Shown piece by piece: positions 17,167-25,985 of a stretch of DNA of 64,000 bases (position 1 is the first letter of the stretch; each line of letters begins with the position of its first letter). The stretch spans positions 222,787 through 286,786 of the forward strand of contig JAIQGE010000002.1 in the NCBI GenBank assembly GCA_020072815.1, read 5' to 3'. A program made the translations under genes and the position numbers. This stretch comes from Terriglobia bacterium (lineage in GTDB: Bacteria > Acidobacteriota > Terriglobia > Terriglobales > Acidobacteriaceae). A model generated the notes under the pieces. The model saw only the letters and a list, made by a program, of their open reading frames with translations. It did not search any database and was not told the origin of the DNA.

Positions 17167-17763
17167 ATGCGCAAAGTAATTCTGGCCGTTGGCATCAGCC
17201 TGGATGGCTACATCGCGCGTCCTGACGGGTCGGTGGATTTCCTCTTCATGACCAAGGACTTTTCCATGGCGCCGTTTTTCAAGACCATTGATGCCGCGCT
17301 GATGGGCCGCAAGTCGTACGACGTTGCCATGAAGATGGGAGGCGTCAGCTTCGGGCCCAAGGTGAAAGTTTACGTGTGCTCCCACACCCTGCCGCCGGGC
17401 GAGCGCGATGGCTGCATCTTCACCAGTGAGTCGCCGGCAAAGGTGATTGCAGACATCCGCCAGCACCCGGGCAAAGACATTTGGCTGATGGGCGGCGGAG
17501 ACCTTGCCCGTCAAGCTCTCATCGCCGACCTGGTGGACGAACTCCACTTGGGCGTGGTCCCGGTGCTGCTCGGCGAAGGCATTCCGCTTTTTCCCGGCGG
17601 CTTCCCGCAACGCAACTTCGCGCTGCTGGAAAACAATACTTACTCGCGAGGCCTGATCGAGCTCAAGTATCGGCGCGTGCGGTCCGGGGCGAAATCCAAG
17701 ATCACGAAATCCAGGGCCAAGAAATTAAAGACCAAATCGCGATCGGGCAAGTCCAGCCGCTGA
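17167..17763 (+). CDS. Dihydrofolate reductase-like / RibD C-terminal domain protein
   Basis: 198 residues from ATG 17167. KVILAVGISLDGYIARPDG and the later DIWLMGGGDLARQALIADLVDELHLG (in parts) match the RibD C-terminal/DHFR-like reductase family, NADPH-using Rossmann-like proteins often annotated as dihydrofolate reductase family. It lacks the deaminase half of RibD, so it is unlikely to replace RibD in riboflavin synthesis. The last 25 residues are a Lys/Ser/Arg-rich tail, unusual for the family. An upstream ATG 24 bases earlier is possible; no strong ribosome-binding site is seen for either. Confidence 0.8.
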   Translation: MRKVILAVGISLDGYIARPDGSVDFLFMTKDFSMAPFFKTIDAALMGRKSYDVAMKMGGVSFGPKVKVYVCSHTLPPGERDGCIFTSESPAKVIADIRQHPGKDIWLMGGGDLARQALIADLVDELHLGVVPVLLGEGIPLFPGGFPQRNFALLENNTYSRGLIELKYRRVRSGAKSKITKSRAKKLKTKSRSGKSSR

Positions 17764-17960
17764 TTTCGGTTTTCGCGCCGGGGGGTAGACGTAAGTCCGT
17801 GCAGGCCCAAGGCTCGTGTGGCACAGCCGTTCTCGGCTTTGCTAGCGTCGCACCATGGCCGCGGAGCGGCACGTCACATCCGCGTGTGACGGCCATCACA
17901 GCCCCGCCGTGACACTGCCGCCATACTTTCCACTCGAGTTCATTTTCCAGGGAGAGCCCC

Positions 17961-18167
17961 ATGAGCACAGCCGTAGCCAGAATTTCAGCGGAAGAAGCCA
18001 AGCCGCTGCAGTTGGTCCCCAAGCCCGCCGTTGCCGCCGTAGCCGATGAGCATCCGCTTCTGCCGGTTTTTGTCGCCGGCTTCATTGCGTTGATCGGCGC
18101 GGTCGCCTTTGTCGGCAGCATCGTGGTGTGGCTGTCCATCCGTTATTCCGGCGTGCTGGCCCCGTAG
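17961..18167 (+). CDS. Small single-pass membrane protein, unknown
   Basis: 68 residues with a GGGAGAG site nine bases before the ATG. A soluble N-terminal third (Ala/Lys/Pro-rich) is followed by one long hydrophobic segment (LLPVFVAGFIALIGAVAF, then VGSIVVWLSI). No family recognised. The gap before it contains a GGCTCGTGTGGCACAGCC element also seen inverted near 8914-8929. Coding is supported by the start signal and helix; function unknown. Confidence 0.55.
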   Translation: MSTAVARISAEEAKPLQLVPKPAVAAVADEHPLLPVFVAGFIALIGAVAFVGSIVVWLSIRYSGVLAP

Positions 18168-18285
18168 CGCGTCGTCCAGAATCGTCTCTTTGCTGAAGCG
18201 CCGCGCGCCAACCAGGTCGCGGGCGAATTCGCGTGGACTCTTGCATAGCAACAGCCTTCGCGAACACTCCTGCTAAGCTGTCCGA

Positions 18286-18915
18286 GTGGAGATCGTATTC
18301 CGTCCGGCGGCCCTGAGCGACGCCCATTCGCTCGCCACCCTGATCTGCCTGGCATCGCAGTCGCACTACAACACCACCGGCTTTGAACTGAGTATCGGCG
18401 GCACGCGTGAGCACCAGCACGCGGAAATCAGCCGCCTGGCCGCGGCCACAGCCCGCTCCTGGTTTCATTTTTCCCATTTTGAAATCGCCGAAGCTGATGG
18501 CCGCGTGGTGGCCTCGGCCGCCGGCTTCGACAAAACCCTGGCGGAAAAGGAACTCCCCGCGGCGCTGCGTGAAATCGGCTGGACGAACGAGTCTCTGGTC
18601 GCTCTGGAGCAGCGGCTGGCTGAGCTTTACTCAAGTTTTCCGCCGGAACCCGCGGGCTTCTGGACGATTGATCACGTCGCGGTCTTACCCTCGGTCCGCC
18701 GAATCGGGCTGGCGCGATCGCTCATAGAGCGGCAGTTCGTCCGCGGGCGCACCGCAGGATTTCATCAGTGCAAGCTTGACGTGTTTGCTGGCAACGTCCG
18801 CGCGATCACGCTCTACCAGAGCATGGGATTTCAGATGACTGAAACTTTCGGCGAAGCGGCCCTGCGCAAGCTGTTGGGCCGTGACGCGCTGCTGCGCATG
18901 ACAGGGACGATCTAA
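18286..18915 (+). CDS. GNAT-family N-acetyltransferase
   Basis: 209 residues starting at GTG 18286. The GNAT core is at about 120-195: IDHVAVLPSVRRIGLARSLI contains the acetyl-CoA-binding loop (here RRIGLA), followed by DVFAGNVRAITLYQSMGFQ, the typical beta5-alpha5 segment. An N-terminal extension of about 70 residues is also in keeping with GNAT alpha1/alpha2. The acceptor substrate is unknown. It is convergent with the next gene. Confidence 0.8.
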   Translation: MEIVFRPAALSDAHSLATLICLASQSHYNTTGFELSIGGTREHQHAEISRLAAATARSWFHFSHFEIAEADGRVVASAAGFDKTLAEKELPAALREIGWTNESLVALEQRLAELYSSFPPEPAGFWTIDHVAVLPSVRRIGLARSLIERQFVRGRTAGFHQCKLDVFAGNVRAITLYQSMGFQMTETFGEAALRKLLGRDALLRMTGTI

Positions 18916-18945
18916 GCACAAAGGCTGACTCGCTGGGCGGATAGC

Positions 18946-19455
18946 TCACGCCTCGAATGTTGTACCGAGGTGGCGGCGGACTTCAGCAACAACCTGCATT
19001 GCTTCATCTTCACTCAGGTATTGTCCAAAGGAGTAGCTTCTGCGCTGGCATTCGAGCAGGAGTTCGGGAACCAAGCCAAAGCTCCATCCTTTGCTCATGC
19101 GGACCCCGCGAACTTCACTCAAGGGTATCGTCCTCTCGCTTTTCCACAGCCATGCAATTCGTCGCAGGGTCAGCATGCCGGATGAAATCGCAATTGTGTC
19201 TTCTTCAAAGTCGGTGCGAAGGGTATGCAAGAACAGTCCAACACAGGCGACGCCGGGAATACTGAGGAGGAACAAAGTCCGGAAGGCCACGCCGGGATCG
19301 CTGAGCGCGAGGCAGGCAATGAGCACAAATATGACCAGCGGCATTGCCGCCCCAAACTTGCTGCGGTTGGCTCGCTTGGCAATCGTAATCTTCCAACCAT
19401 CGTGGCTATGGCCAACCGACACGCGAGACTTCGCAGCATCCTCGAAGCGAAACAT
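18946..19455 (-). CDS. Membrane protein with two TM segments, unknown
   Basis: 169 residues from ATG 19455, which lies five bases after the stop of the outer-membrane efflux gene; a start 30 bases earlier would overlap it. Two hydrophobic segments (AAMPLVIFVLIACLALS, TLFLLSIPGVACVGLFL) lead to a C-terminal soluble part with a PH-like beta pattern (TIAISSGMLTLRRI, ERTIPLSEVRGVRM). No named family. It is the last gene of the efflux operon, but may be incidental. Confidence 0.55.
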   Translation of the reverse strand: MFRFEDAAKSRVSVGHSHDGWKITIAKRANRSKFGAAMPLVIFVLIACLALSDPGVAFRTLFLLSIPGVACVGLFLHTLRTDFEEDTIAISSGMLTLRRIAWLWKSERTIPLSEVRGVRMSKGWSFGLVPELLLECQRRSYSFGQYLSEDEAMQVVAEVRRHLGTTFEA

Positions 19456-19460
19456 GTGAC

Positions 19461-20810
19461 TTACCGTCCCGGCCCCAGCGCCCACGTCTCCAGTTCGCCG
19501 GTCTGGCGCAGCAGTTGGACTTGCGCTCTGTCCAGCTCAAAGCTTGATTCCAGGTAAGCCGCGTAGCGCTGGTGCTCGGCGATGCGCGCGTTCTGCTCGT
19601 CTTTCACCGTCGCTTGCCCGGACTCAATCCTGGCGTGCGCCGACTCAATGTCTGACTGCGCCAACTGGTGCTCCAGTTGCGCCACGTCGCGCGCCGCCGC
19701 CAGTTGCTCGACTGCGCGCTGCAGCTTCAGCGTCTCCCCGCTGACTTGCTCCTTCACCGCGGCCGCTTCTTTGTGCGACTTCTGGGCGTCAGCCTTGGCG
19801 GCGTCCGCCGCGGCGTGCTGCGTGGCGTTGAAGAAGGGGAAGCGGATGGCCACGCCCGCCGTCACGTTGTGCCGCTGGAATTTCTGGAAGAACTGGTCGT
19901 AGTTGTTGAAGCGCGCCAGCACCGCGTATTGCGCCACCAGGTCCACCGACGGATACAGCAGCTTGCGCTCCGCGCGGGCGCGGAAGTCTTTGATCTGTGC
20001 CGCGTCTTCAGCAACCTTTACCGCCAGGCTCTTCTGCGCCGCTTGTCCGGGAAGGTCGTCATCCTGGGAAACGTCGTGCAGGGCTGGAATGGTTTCCGTG
20101 GAAGTCCTGATGGCCTTGGCGGGAAGGCCGGTGAGCTGGGACAGTCGGAGCCGCAGTTGGTCGGCGGCGGCCTGGGTTTGCGCGATGCTCAAGCGCGTGC
20201 GCGCCACGGCCAACTTGGCTCGCGTGGTTTCCACCTGGCTGTCCAGCCCTTCCTGCACGCGTTGGTTCACGGTTTCCTGGAACTTGGCGGCGGCCTGCCG
20301 CTGTTCGCGCTGCACAGAGAGCGACGACTCCAGCAGATCAAGCTGGATGTAACTCACCGCCGTTTCCATGATCACGTCATCGCGCCGCGCGGCGTTCTGC
20401 GCGCTGGTCAGCTCAACGTCCGTCTTTGCCGCCCGGATGGTGTCGCGCTGAGCGGGGTTCCACAGCGCGCCTTGAATGTTCACGTTGAAGATGGAAGGAG
20501 CGGCCCCTTCCAGGCTCAGAGGGAAGCCGTACGACCAGCCCAGCCCGGAGCCAAAGACCATCTGCGGCACATAGGCGTCGCGCGTTTGCGAAACCGTGGC
20601 CCGCGCGCGCTGCAGGTCCGCCATGCTCACGCCGGTGGCCACGCTGTTTTTCAGCGCCAGCTCAATGGCCGTCCGAAAGGGAAGCGGCTTGTCATTCATG
20701 GCCTGGGCCTCTGCTCCGGCCCCGGAGTCCTGGGCGGAAGACGACGGCGGGAAAATCAGCCAGCAGAGCAAGCAAGCAAGCAACATGGTTGCGCGAGTAT
20801 TTGATTTCAT
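19461..20810 (-). CDS. TolC-like outer-membrane efflux protein
   Basis: 449 residues from ATG 20810 with AAGGTG upstream and a signal peptide (MLLACLLCWLIFPPSSSA). The frame stays open 215 codons further upstream, but that stretch is antisense-like Arg/Trp-rich sequence overlapping the real TPR gene and is rejected. The protein has the long alpha-helical hairpins of the outer-membrane-factor family (FRTAIELALKNS, RARATVSQTRDAYVPQ, VETTRAKLAVARTRLSIAQ, AEHQRYAAYLESSFELDRAQ). It forms a trimeric exit duct for efflux or secretion. It follows a membrane-fusion gene and a TPR gene on the same strand. Confidence 0.85.
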   Translation of the reverse strand: MKSNTRATMLLACLLCWLIFPPSSSAQDSGAGAEAQAMNDKPLPFRTAIELALKNSVATGVSMADLQRARATVSQTRDAYVPQMVFGSGLGWSYGFPLSLEGAAPSIFNVNIQGALWNPAQRDTIRAAKTDVELTSAQNAARRDDVIMETAVSYIQLDLLESSLSVQREQRQAAAKFQETVNQRVQEGLDSQVETTRAKLAVARTRLSIAQTQAAADQLRLRLSQLTGLPAKAIRTSTETIPALHDVSQDDDLPGQAAQKSLAVKVAEDAAQIKDFRARAERKLLYPSVDLVAQYAVLARFNNYDQFFQKFQRHNVTAGVAIRFPFFNATQHAAADAAKADAQKSHKEAAAVKEQVSGETLKLQRAVEQLAAARDVAQLEHQLAQSDIESAHARIESGQATVKDEQNARIAEHQRYAAYLESSFELDRAQVQLLRQTGELETWALGPGR

Positions 20811-20862
20811 TTTGTTTTCACCTTGCGGAAATGATCGTGAGAGAGCGGGAATGCTTGAGATT

Positions 20863-21831
20863 CTATCGGGAAACCCGGGCCAGCGCATCCCGCGCCGGAC
20901 GGTACTGTCCCGCCAGCGCCAGCGCCGCTTCGTATTCACCGGCTGCGGCCTTGCGTTCACCGTTTTTCTCCAGCAGTTGGCCCAGCATGTAGTGCGCGCG
21001 AAAAGCCGGACCGTCTTCCGCGGCGCCGTCACCGGCAAGATAGTGGCGCAACATTTGCATGGCCCCGGGGAAATTGCGTCCGGTGCGGAGATAGAGGAAG
21101 GCTCCGTCGTATTCCGGGATGCTGTCCTGCCGCGGCGCGATGAGCGACTGTCCGATGGCTGCTTCCATCTCCTCCATGCGCCCTGACCGCCGGTAAAAAT
21201 ACGCCAGCTCAATCCAGTAGCGCGCCTGGTTGCCGCTGAGCTCCAGGGCCTTCTTGAACTGTTGTTCGGCGTGTTTGTTGCCTTGTTTTTCTTCCACCCG
21301 CGCGTAGATGAACGCGGAGAGGCCGGGATCCGCCTTGGCCACGGCGTCCGCCTGCTCTCGGGCTTTCTTCTTGTCGCCGCCCAGGAAGCCGGGCGCTTCC
21401 ATGTAGTACTCCGCCAGGTCAGAGCGCGCGGACAGATTGCTGCCGTCCAGCGCAACGGCGCGTTCGAACTCCGCTTTCACTCTTCTGGCCAGCGTGTAAG
21501 CGGTGAAGGGATTGGAGTTTTCCGCTTTGCGTCCGGCGGCACGGCCCAGCCACAAATGGTAGGAGCTGTTCGCCGGCTCCAGCGCCACGGATTTTTCCGC
21601 CATGCGCAAGGCTTGGTCCCAGTGCTCCAGTTGGAAATAAACGCGGCAGAGCTGGTTGTACGCGGCGGCATTGGCGGGATTCTGGTCCAACTCAGCGTCC
21701 AGCAGGCGCCGCGCTTCATCCGCCTTGCCGGTTTTGAGCAGCCCTTCCGGACTGGGGTCCGCCCCCAGTGCCCAGCACGCGGCATTCATCGCTAAGAGCA
21801 GCAGTGCCAGCGGCAGCAGCAGCGATGACAT
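20863..21831 (-). CDS. Secreted tetratricopeptide-repeat protein
   Basis: 322 residues from ATG 21831. A TTG nine bases earlier overlaps the preceding stop codon (TTGA) and is an alternative. A signal peptide (MSSLLLPLALLLLAMNAACWA) is followed by TPR-like helices: AAAYNQLCRVYFQLEHWDQALRMA in part, then SSYHLWLGRAAG, LSARSDLAEYYM, YWIELAYFYRRSGRM and FRAHYMLGQLLEKNG. TPRs are protein-protein scaffolds. Its place between the membrane-fusion and outer-membrane genes suggests it helps the export system from the periplasm; no direct evidence. Confidence 0.78.
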   Translation of the reverse strand: MSSLLLPLALLLLAMNAACWALGADPSPEGLLKTGKADEARRLLDAELDQNPANAAAYNQLCRVYFQLEHWDQALRMAEKSVALEPANSSYHLWLGRAAGRKAENSNPFTAYTLARRVKAEFERAVALDGSNLSARSDLAEYYMEAPGFLGGDKKKAREQADAVAKADPGLSAFIYARVEEKQGNKHAEQQFKKALELSGNQARYWIELAYFYRRSGRMEEMEAAIGQSLIAPRQDSIPEYDGAFLYLRTGRNFPGAMQMLRHYLAGDGAAEDGPAFRAHYMLGQLLEKNGERKAAAGEYEAALALAGQYRPARDALARVSR

Positions 21832-21836
21832 GCGCC

Positions 21837-23087
21837 TCAACGCTCGACCACCCTGACTTCAGTTCCGCTGCGCAACGGCTGAGAATTCATTGCGCCCAGG
21901 GCGATCTGCGCTCCTTCGGAGATGCCCGAGGTGATCTCCACGCGGGTCAGGCTGGAGATGCCGGTCTGCACTTCCTGTGCCTGAATTTTTTCTTCCACAA
22001 TCTTGTAAACGTAACGCTTGCCCTCCAGGTCATGGACGGATTCGCGCGAGACGGTGAGCGCGCCCGGGTGGCGGGCCGTCAAAATGCTCACGTTTACGTT
22101 TACGTTGGGCAGCAGCTTGCTGTCAGAATTATCAATTTCACAGGTGATCTCGCCCACCGTGCGCGTCCCCACCATGGTCACCACGGTAGGTACGCGACTG
22201 AGCGCGCCGGTCCATAAGCGGCCAGGCGTTGCGTCCCACTTCAGCTCTACTTTTTGCCCCTTGGCCAGGCGGCCGATTTCCGGTTCGTCCACAAAGGCCC
22301 GCACCTGGACTTTTTCAAGATTGGCGACTTGCACCAGCAGCTCACCGCCGTTGACGTACGAGCCGGGCTTGACCGGGATCTGGTAGACCGTGCCCGCGAA
22401 GGGGGCGCGGATGTTGGAATTCTTGAGCAAGTCCTGGGCGGCAGCGTAGGCGGCGCGGGCCTGGTCGGCGGACGCCGCCACTTTGGCGATTTCCGGCGAA
22501 GAGAAGCGTCCTGTGAGCTTGGCTTGCAGCAATTGCAGGTCAGCCTCAGCTTTGTTCAGCCGCTCCTGCGCCGCCACCACTTCCGCGGGCGACGCTGCGC
22601 CATTCCGTTGCAGCCGCTGTACCGACTCCAGGTTGCGGCGGGCATCGTCGCGCTCAATCTGCGCTTTGGTCTGCTCAGCCCGGATGGTCAGCAGTTCTTC
22701 GTGCGTCCCGCCGGCTTGCACGGCGTGCAAGTCCGCTTCCGCGGCGCGCAATTGCGCCAGGGCTTTGGCGGCCAGGGAGCGTGCTTCAGCATCGTCCAAC
22801 TGCAGCAGGAGTTGCCCCGCGCGGACGTGGTCTCCCTCGCTGGCCAGCACTCGTCTGACCGTGGCCGGCGCCGGGGCATGCGCTTCAAAGTTGCGCACCG
22901 GCTCAATCTTGCCGTTGGTGGAGATCACGCTGGCGATGTCCTGGCGGACGACTTTTTCCGCGCGCACGGAAACCACCGTGGTGCGGAACTTCATCCAGCC
23001 GGAAAAGACAATCACCGCGGCGATGACAATCCCCACCACGCTCAGCAGCCGCCGCCGTTCCGAGCCGTTTTGTCCACGCTGTGCCAT
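21837..23087 (-). CDS. HlyD/RND-type membrane-fusion (periplasmic adaptor) protein
   Basis: 416 residues. One N-terminal membrane anchor (LLSVVGIVIAAVIVFSGW), a split biotinyl-lipoyl-like domain (GKIEPVRNFEAHAPAPATV ... VLASEGDHVRAGQLLLQLD and later NIRAPFAGTVYQIPVKPG), a long coiled-coil hairpin (about 100-210), and a beta-barrel with VRAFVDEPEIGRLAKGQKV. Adaptors bridge an inner-membrane pump and a TolC-type duct. No pump gene is present in this operon. The stop overlaps the possible TTG of the next gene by one codon, showing tight coupling. Confidence 0.87.
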   Translation of the reverse strand: MAQRGQNGSERRRLLSVVGIVIAAVIVFSGWMKFRTTVVSVRAEKVVRQDIASVISTNGKIEPVRNFEAHAPAPATVRRVLASEGDHVRAGQLLLQLDDAEARSLAAKALAQLRAAEADLHAVQAGGTHEELLTIRAEQTKAQIERDDARRNLESVQRLQRNGAASPAEVVAAQERLNKAEADLQLLQAKLTGRFSSPEIAKVAASADQARAAYAAAQDLLKNSNIRAPFAGTVYQIPVKPGSYVNGGELLVQVANLEKVQVRAFVDEPEIGRLAKGQKVELKWDATPGRLWTGALSRVPTVVTMVGTRTVGEITCEIDNSDSKLLPNVNVNVSILTARHPGALTVSRESVHDLEGKRYVYKIVEEKIQAQEVQTGISSLTRVEITSGISEGAQIALGAMNSQPLRSGTEVRVVER

Positions 23088-23274
23088 CAGTTAGAGGAAA
23101 TTCAAGTATAACCAAGCGGCTGCAAACACGCGACTCATCCCGCGCCGTGGCAACGCCCGTGAACCTGGCCAGTCACGCTCCCGGCCAGCGTCACTAGCCT
23201 GGATTGGGTTCCCGTATTCCACCGATTTTGCGCGTGTTCCCGCCCGCTGCACGTCGCCATTTACAATAGTCGCG

Positions 23275-23673
23275 ATGACCCAGCGCACCGGCTACACTGA
23301 CGATCACGCCAAGTCCGGGCTCGACCACCGTTTCCCGGCGATTGATACCTGGCCCAACCAGTTTCCCGCTTACGAAATCGTCATTGACGTCCCGGAGTTT
23401 ACCTCCGTATGTCCCAAGACCGGCCTGCCTGATTTTGGCGTGCTGGAGATCCGCTACATGCCGGCCAAGCGCTGCCTGGAACTGAAGTCGGTCAAGGAAT
23501 ACCTGCTGGAATATCGCAACCTGGGCATATTTCAGGAAAACATCGTCAACCAGGTGCTGGAAGACGTGGTGCGCGCAGCCAAACCCAAGTGGGCGATGGT
23601 GCGCGGCGTGTTTCGCCCCCGTGGCGGAATCGGGACAACGGTGGAAGCCAAGTGGCCGAGAGGGAAGAAATAG
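23275..23673 (+). CDS. queF: NADPH-dependent 7-cyano-7-deazaguanine reductase (preQ0 reductase)
   Basis: 132 residues, a short type I QueF. The catalytic Cys46 sits in SVCPKTGLPDFG with Asp53, and ELKSVKEYLLEYRN is the QueF signature. It reduces preQ0 to preQ1 in queuosine synthesis for tRNA modification, in the cytoplasm. The ATG at 23275 is near several other features, with no strong ribosome-binding site. Divergent from the efflux operon and convergent with the ParE-like gene. No other que gene is visible in the window. Confidence 0.95.
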   Translation: MTQRTGYTDDHAKSGLDHRFPAIDTWPNQFPAYEIVIDVPEFTSVCPKTGLPDFGVLEIRYMPAKRCLELKSVKEYLLEYRNLGIFQENIVNQVLEDVVRAAKPKWAMVRGVFRPRGGIGTTVEAKWPRGKK

Positions 23674-23685
23674 CGCGGCGGCTCG

Positions 23686-24006
23686 CTACTGCCGGCCTCG
23701 CAGAATCGCGGCCATGATTCTGGGGCTGCGGCGGCCGTGGAGCACGGCGATGATAGCCAAAGGATCTGTGTCCGGCGCATAAGCGATGAGATAGTCTCTC
23801 ACTGTGAGGAATCGCAATGGCCGCGAAGTGATGTCCGGCCTTCTGTGGCCCCGATGAGGAAAAGGCACAAGACTGCGTACAGCGTCCAGAATTTCTTGTC
23901 TCATCTTTCCGGCAGCCACCGGACTATCGCTGGCGATAAATTCCCAGATCCCTGTGATGTCTAGTGCGGCGAGTGGATGAAGCTGGAAGCCGGGCCCCGG
24001 TTTCAT
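23686..24006 (-). CDS. ParE/RelE-superfamily toxin
   Basis: 106 residues. HPLAALDITGIWEFIASDSP and the C-terminal RDYLIAYAPDTDPLAIIAVLHGRRSP are the ParE/RelE pattern (helix pair then four beta strands, ending in an LHG-R motif). ParE toxins act on DNA gyrase, RelE toxins cleave mRNA on the ribosome; the choice cannot be made here. It overlaps the antitoxin gene by four bases (ATGA), the usual toxin-antitoxin arrangement. Confidence 0.85.
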   Translation of the reverse strand: MKPGPGFQLHPLAALDITGIWEFIASDSPVAAGKMRQEILDAVRSLVPFPHRGHRRPDITSRPLRFLTVRDYLIAYAPDTDPLAIIAVLHGRRSPRIMAAILRGRQ

Positions 24007-24257
24007 TGCGACGAGCGTCGTTTGAGCAACTCTTCTTCTCGTTGCCGAAGGCTTTCAAAGAACGCCTCACCATCCACCGGCTTGACCTTGCCGCTCTTGA
24101 TGTCGTCGTAGCGCGAATCAAGCATTTCGCGGACGTGGATCAGTTCCTCCAGGTAACCGGCAACCACATCCTGCACCAGCTCACTCTTGGCGCGTCCGGT
24201 CTGCGCCGCTAATTGATCCAGCTTCGCTTCCAGCTCGGGTGTGAGGTTCACTTCCAT
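24003..24257 (-). CDS. ParD-like antitoxin
   Basis: 84 residues from ATG 24257; a start 36 bases earlier adds an unrelated N-terminus. MEVNLTPELEAKLDQLAAQTG, with KSELVQDVVAGYLEEL, is a ribbon-helix-helix DNA-binding domain of the ParD/CopG kind. The charged tail (EAFFESLRQREEELLKRR) would wrap the toxin. It comes first in the operon and probably autorepresses it. The pair is short and intact, apparently functional. Confidence 0.82.
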   Translation of the reverse strand: MEVNLTPELEAKLDQLAAQTGRAKSELVQDVVAGYLEELIHVREMLDSRYDDIKSGKVKPVDGEAFFESLRQREEELLKRRSSQ

Positions 24258-24381
24258 AACGACTAGCCTAGGGACATCAAGGGCTGCTGTCAACGGGTAC
24301 TGTGGGTCAGTTCGGACTGACCCACTACCCGTATCAGCGTCTAGCGATTCGCTTGCGAATTGCGGGCCTTTAGGCAGACGC

Positions 24382-25896
24382 TCACACTCCCAACTGTCCC
24401 GCGATCTCCTCCAAATGTTCGTTTGCGTAGCGGACAGCCCAGTTCAAAAGCCGCGAATAAAGAAAGATAGACCCCGCCAGCCCGGTCAGACCCGCCGCCA
24501 GCGGCAGCCATGTCAGATGGAAGAGCCAGGTTGCCAGCACCACGCCGCCGATGATCGCCATCAGAGGAAGGTTCACGGCCAGCGACGCGAAGCCCGCGGC
24601 GTTGGACGTCATGCGGGAACTCATCTGCGTAAGGTCAATCCGTCGCGGCCAATAGACTGAGATCACGTTGCCCGCGCCGATCTGGACAATCAGCACGCAC
24701 AAAAAGCCCGCGATCACCGCCGCCAGCAGGTCCCACGATACGTGCCGGATCGTCACAATGATCACGGCGCCAAGCAGGAAACACCCGGACATCACCGCGC
24801 CCTGGGTGAGGCTTTTGGCGATGAACACTTTTCGCAGCGAGAGCGGAGAGAGCAGCCAGCGGCCAAAGCCCTCGCGGTCCATGCCGAACGTGTTGTATGA
24901 CAAGTTGGAGACCGAAAGCGCCATCAACGCCGCGAACGGACCCAGCATGCCGCCGCCGCTGGAGAAAAAGGGCAGCTTTCTGCCTGGGCCTCCCAGGGAC
25001 ATAAAGGCAAAGAGGATGAGCGGGTAGAGCAATTGCACAATCAGCCGCGAATTCTGCCGCAGGTAGCGCATCTCTTTTTCAAAGATCGCGCTCACGGCTT
25101 CGTCCACCAAGGGCAGCCGCCATCCTGGTTTGATCTTCAGGTCACGCTTCACGGCCACGGTCTCCGCGTAGATCTCTCCCTGATACACCTTGCGCAGGTT
25201 TCGCACCTGGAGCCACGCGGCCAGCAGCAAATACGCCAGCAGTATGCCGGCGGGAAGCAGCTTGTCCATGGCCGGCTGGGTCACGCTTTGTGCGGCCAAG
25301 CCCGGCGGAGAAACCTGGAGCAGACCGGAGAACACATCGCGGGCCCACGCCGGCGGATGAAAACGCTTGACGTCAATCCAGCCGTTGAACATGAAGTTAG
25401 CCATCTGCGGCAGCAAAGCCAGAAGCAGCAGCAAGGCCACCATGCGCTCCCGGCCTTTGCGCGTGCTCTGGAAACGCTCGAACAGGCCGATGACGATCCG
25501 GTTGCAGACCACGTTGAACGCGGCAAAGACCGCAAATGCCAAAGCCGCGGGAAGCGCCCACTCCGCGCGCGCATAGACAATGCCCAGCCAGATGCTGAAC
25601 AGCCAGCACAGGCCGGTGAGGGCCGCCGGATCGAAAATTCCGTACGCCGCGTTGAGAAAGAAATACAGCCGCATGGACACCGGATAACGCGCCACTTCGC
25701 GAAAGTTCAGCCCGGGCGAGTAGCCTTCAAACAGCACCGGCGCAAGCTGCCAGATCAGGAACACCGCCCACAGCAAGCCTGCCAGGACGTTGAATTTGCC
25801 GCCGGGCAGCAGGGCCACGGTTGCGGCGAAGAAGCCAGCGCTGGTGCCCACCACGAACAGCGAGCTGACCAGGTATCCCACTGACTGCATCGCCAA
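24382..25896 (-). CDS. ABC transporter permease, multi-span
   Basis: 504 residues from TTG 25896; about eleven or twelve hydrophobic segments in two halves separated by a soluble loop (YAETVAVKRDLKIKPGW). It is the membrane partner of the ATPase just upstream. The frame remains open further upstream with a coding-like sequence (FVLLLRLRWQLFRN) as far as a CTG at 25995, five bases after GGAGGTG, so the true N-terminus may be 33 residues longer and use a CTG start. Family looks like the ABC-2-type exporters common in Acidobacteriota; substrate unknown. Confidence 0.8.
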   Translation of the reverse strand: MAMQSVGYLVSSLFVVGTSAGFFAATVALLPGGKFNVLAGLLWAVFLIWQLAPVLFEGYSPGLNFREVARYPVSMRLYFFLNAAYGIFDPAALTGLCWLFSIWLGIVYARAEWALPAALAFAVFAAFNVVCNRIVIGLFERFQSTRKGRERMVALLLLLALLPQMANFMFNGWIDVKRFHPPAWARDVFSGLLQVSPPGLAAQSVTQPAMDKLLPAGILLAYLLLAAWLQVRNLRKVYQGEIYAETVAVKRDLKIKPGWRLPLVDEAVSAIFEKEMRYLRQNSRLIVQLLYPLILFAFMSLGGPGRKLPFFSSGGGMLGPFAALMALSVSNLSYNTFGMDREGFGRWLLSPLSLRKVFIAKSLTQGAVMSGCFLLGAVIIVTIRHVSWDLLAAVIAGFLCVLIVQIGAGNVISVYWPRRIDLTQMSSRMTSNAAGFASLAVNLPLMAIIGGVVLATWLFHLTWLPLAAGLTGLAGSIFLYSRLLNWAVRYANEHLEEIAGQLGV

Positions 25897-25985
25897 CTCC
25901 GACTTCCGGTTGCGCCGCCGCAGGGAGTTGCGGAAGAGCTGCCAGCGCAGCCGCAGCAGCAGGACAAAATGGCTGTTGGAATCGG

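Noticed and set aside
20811..21455. A 215-residue N-terminal extension of the TolC-like protein
   Set aside because: Arg/Trp/Pro-rich sequence antiparallel in character to coding DNA and overlapping the TPR gene in another frame; the ATG at 20810 has a ribosome-binding site and signal peptide.
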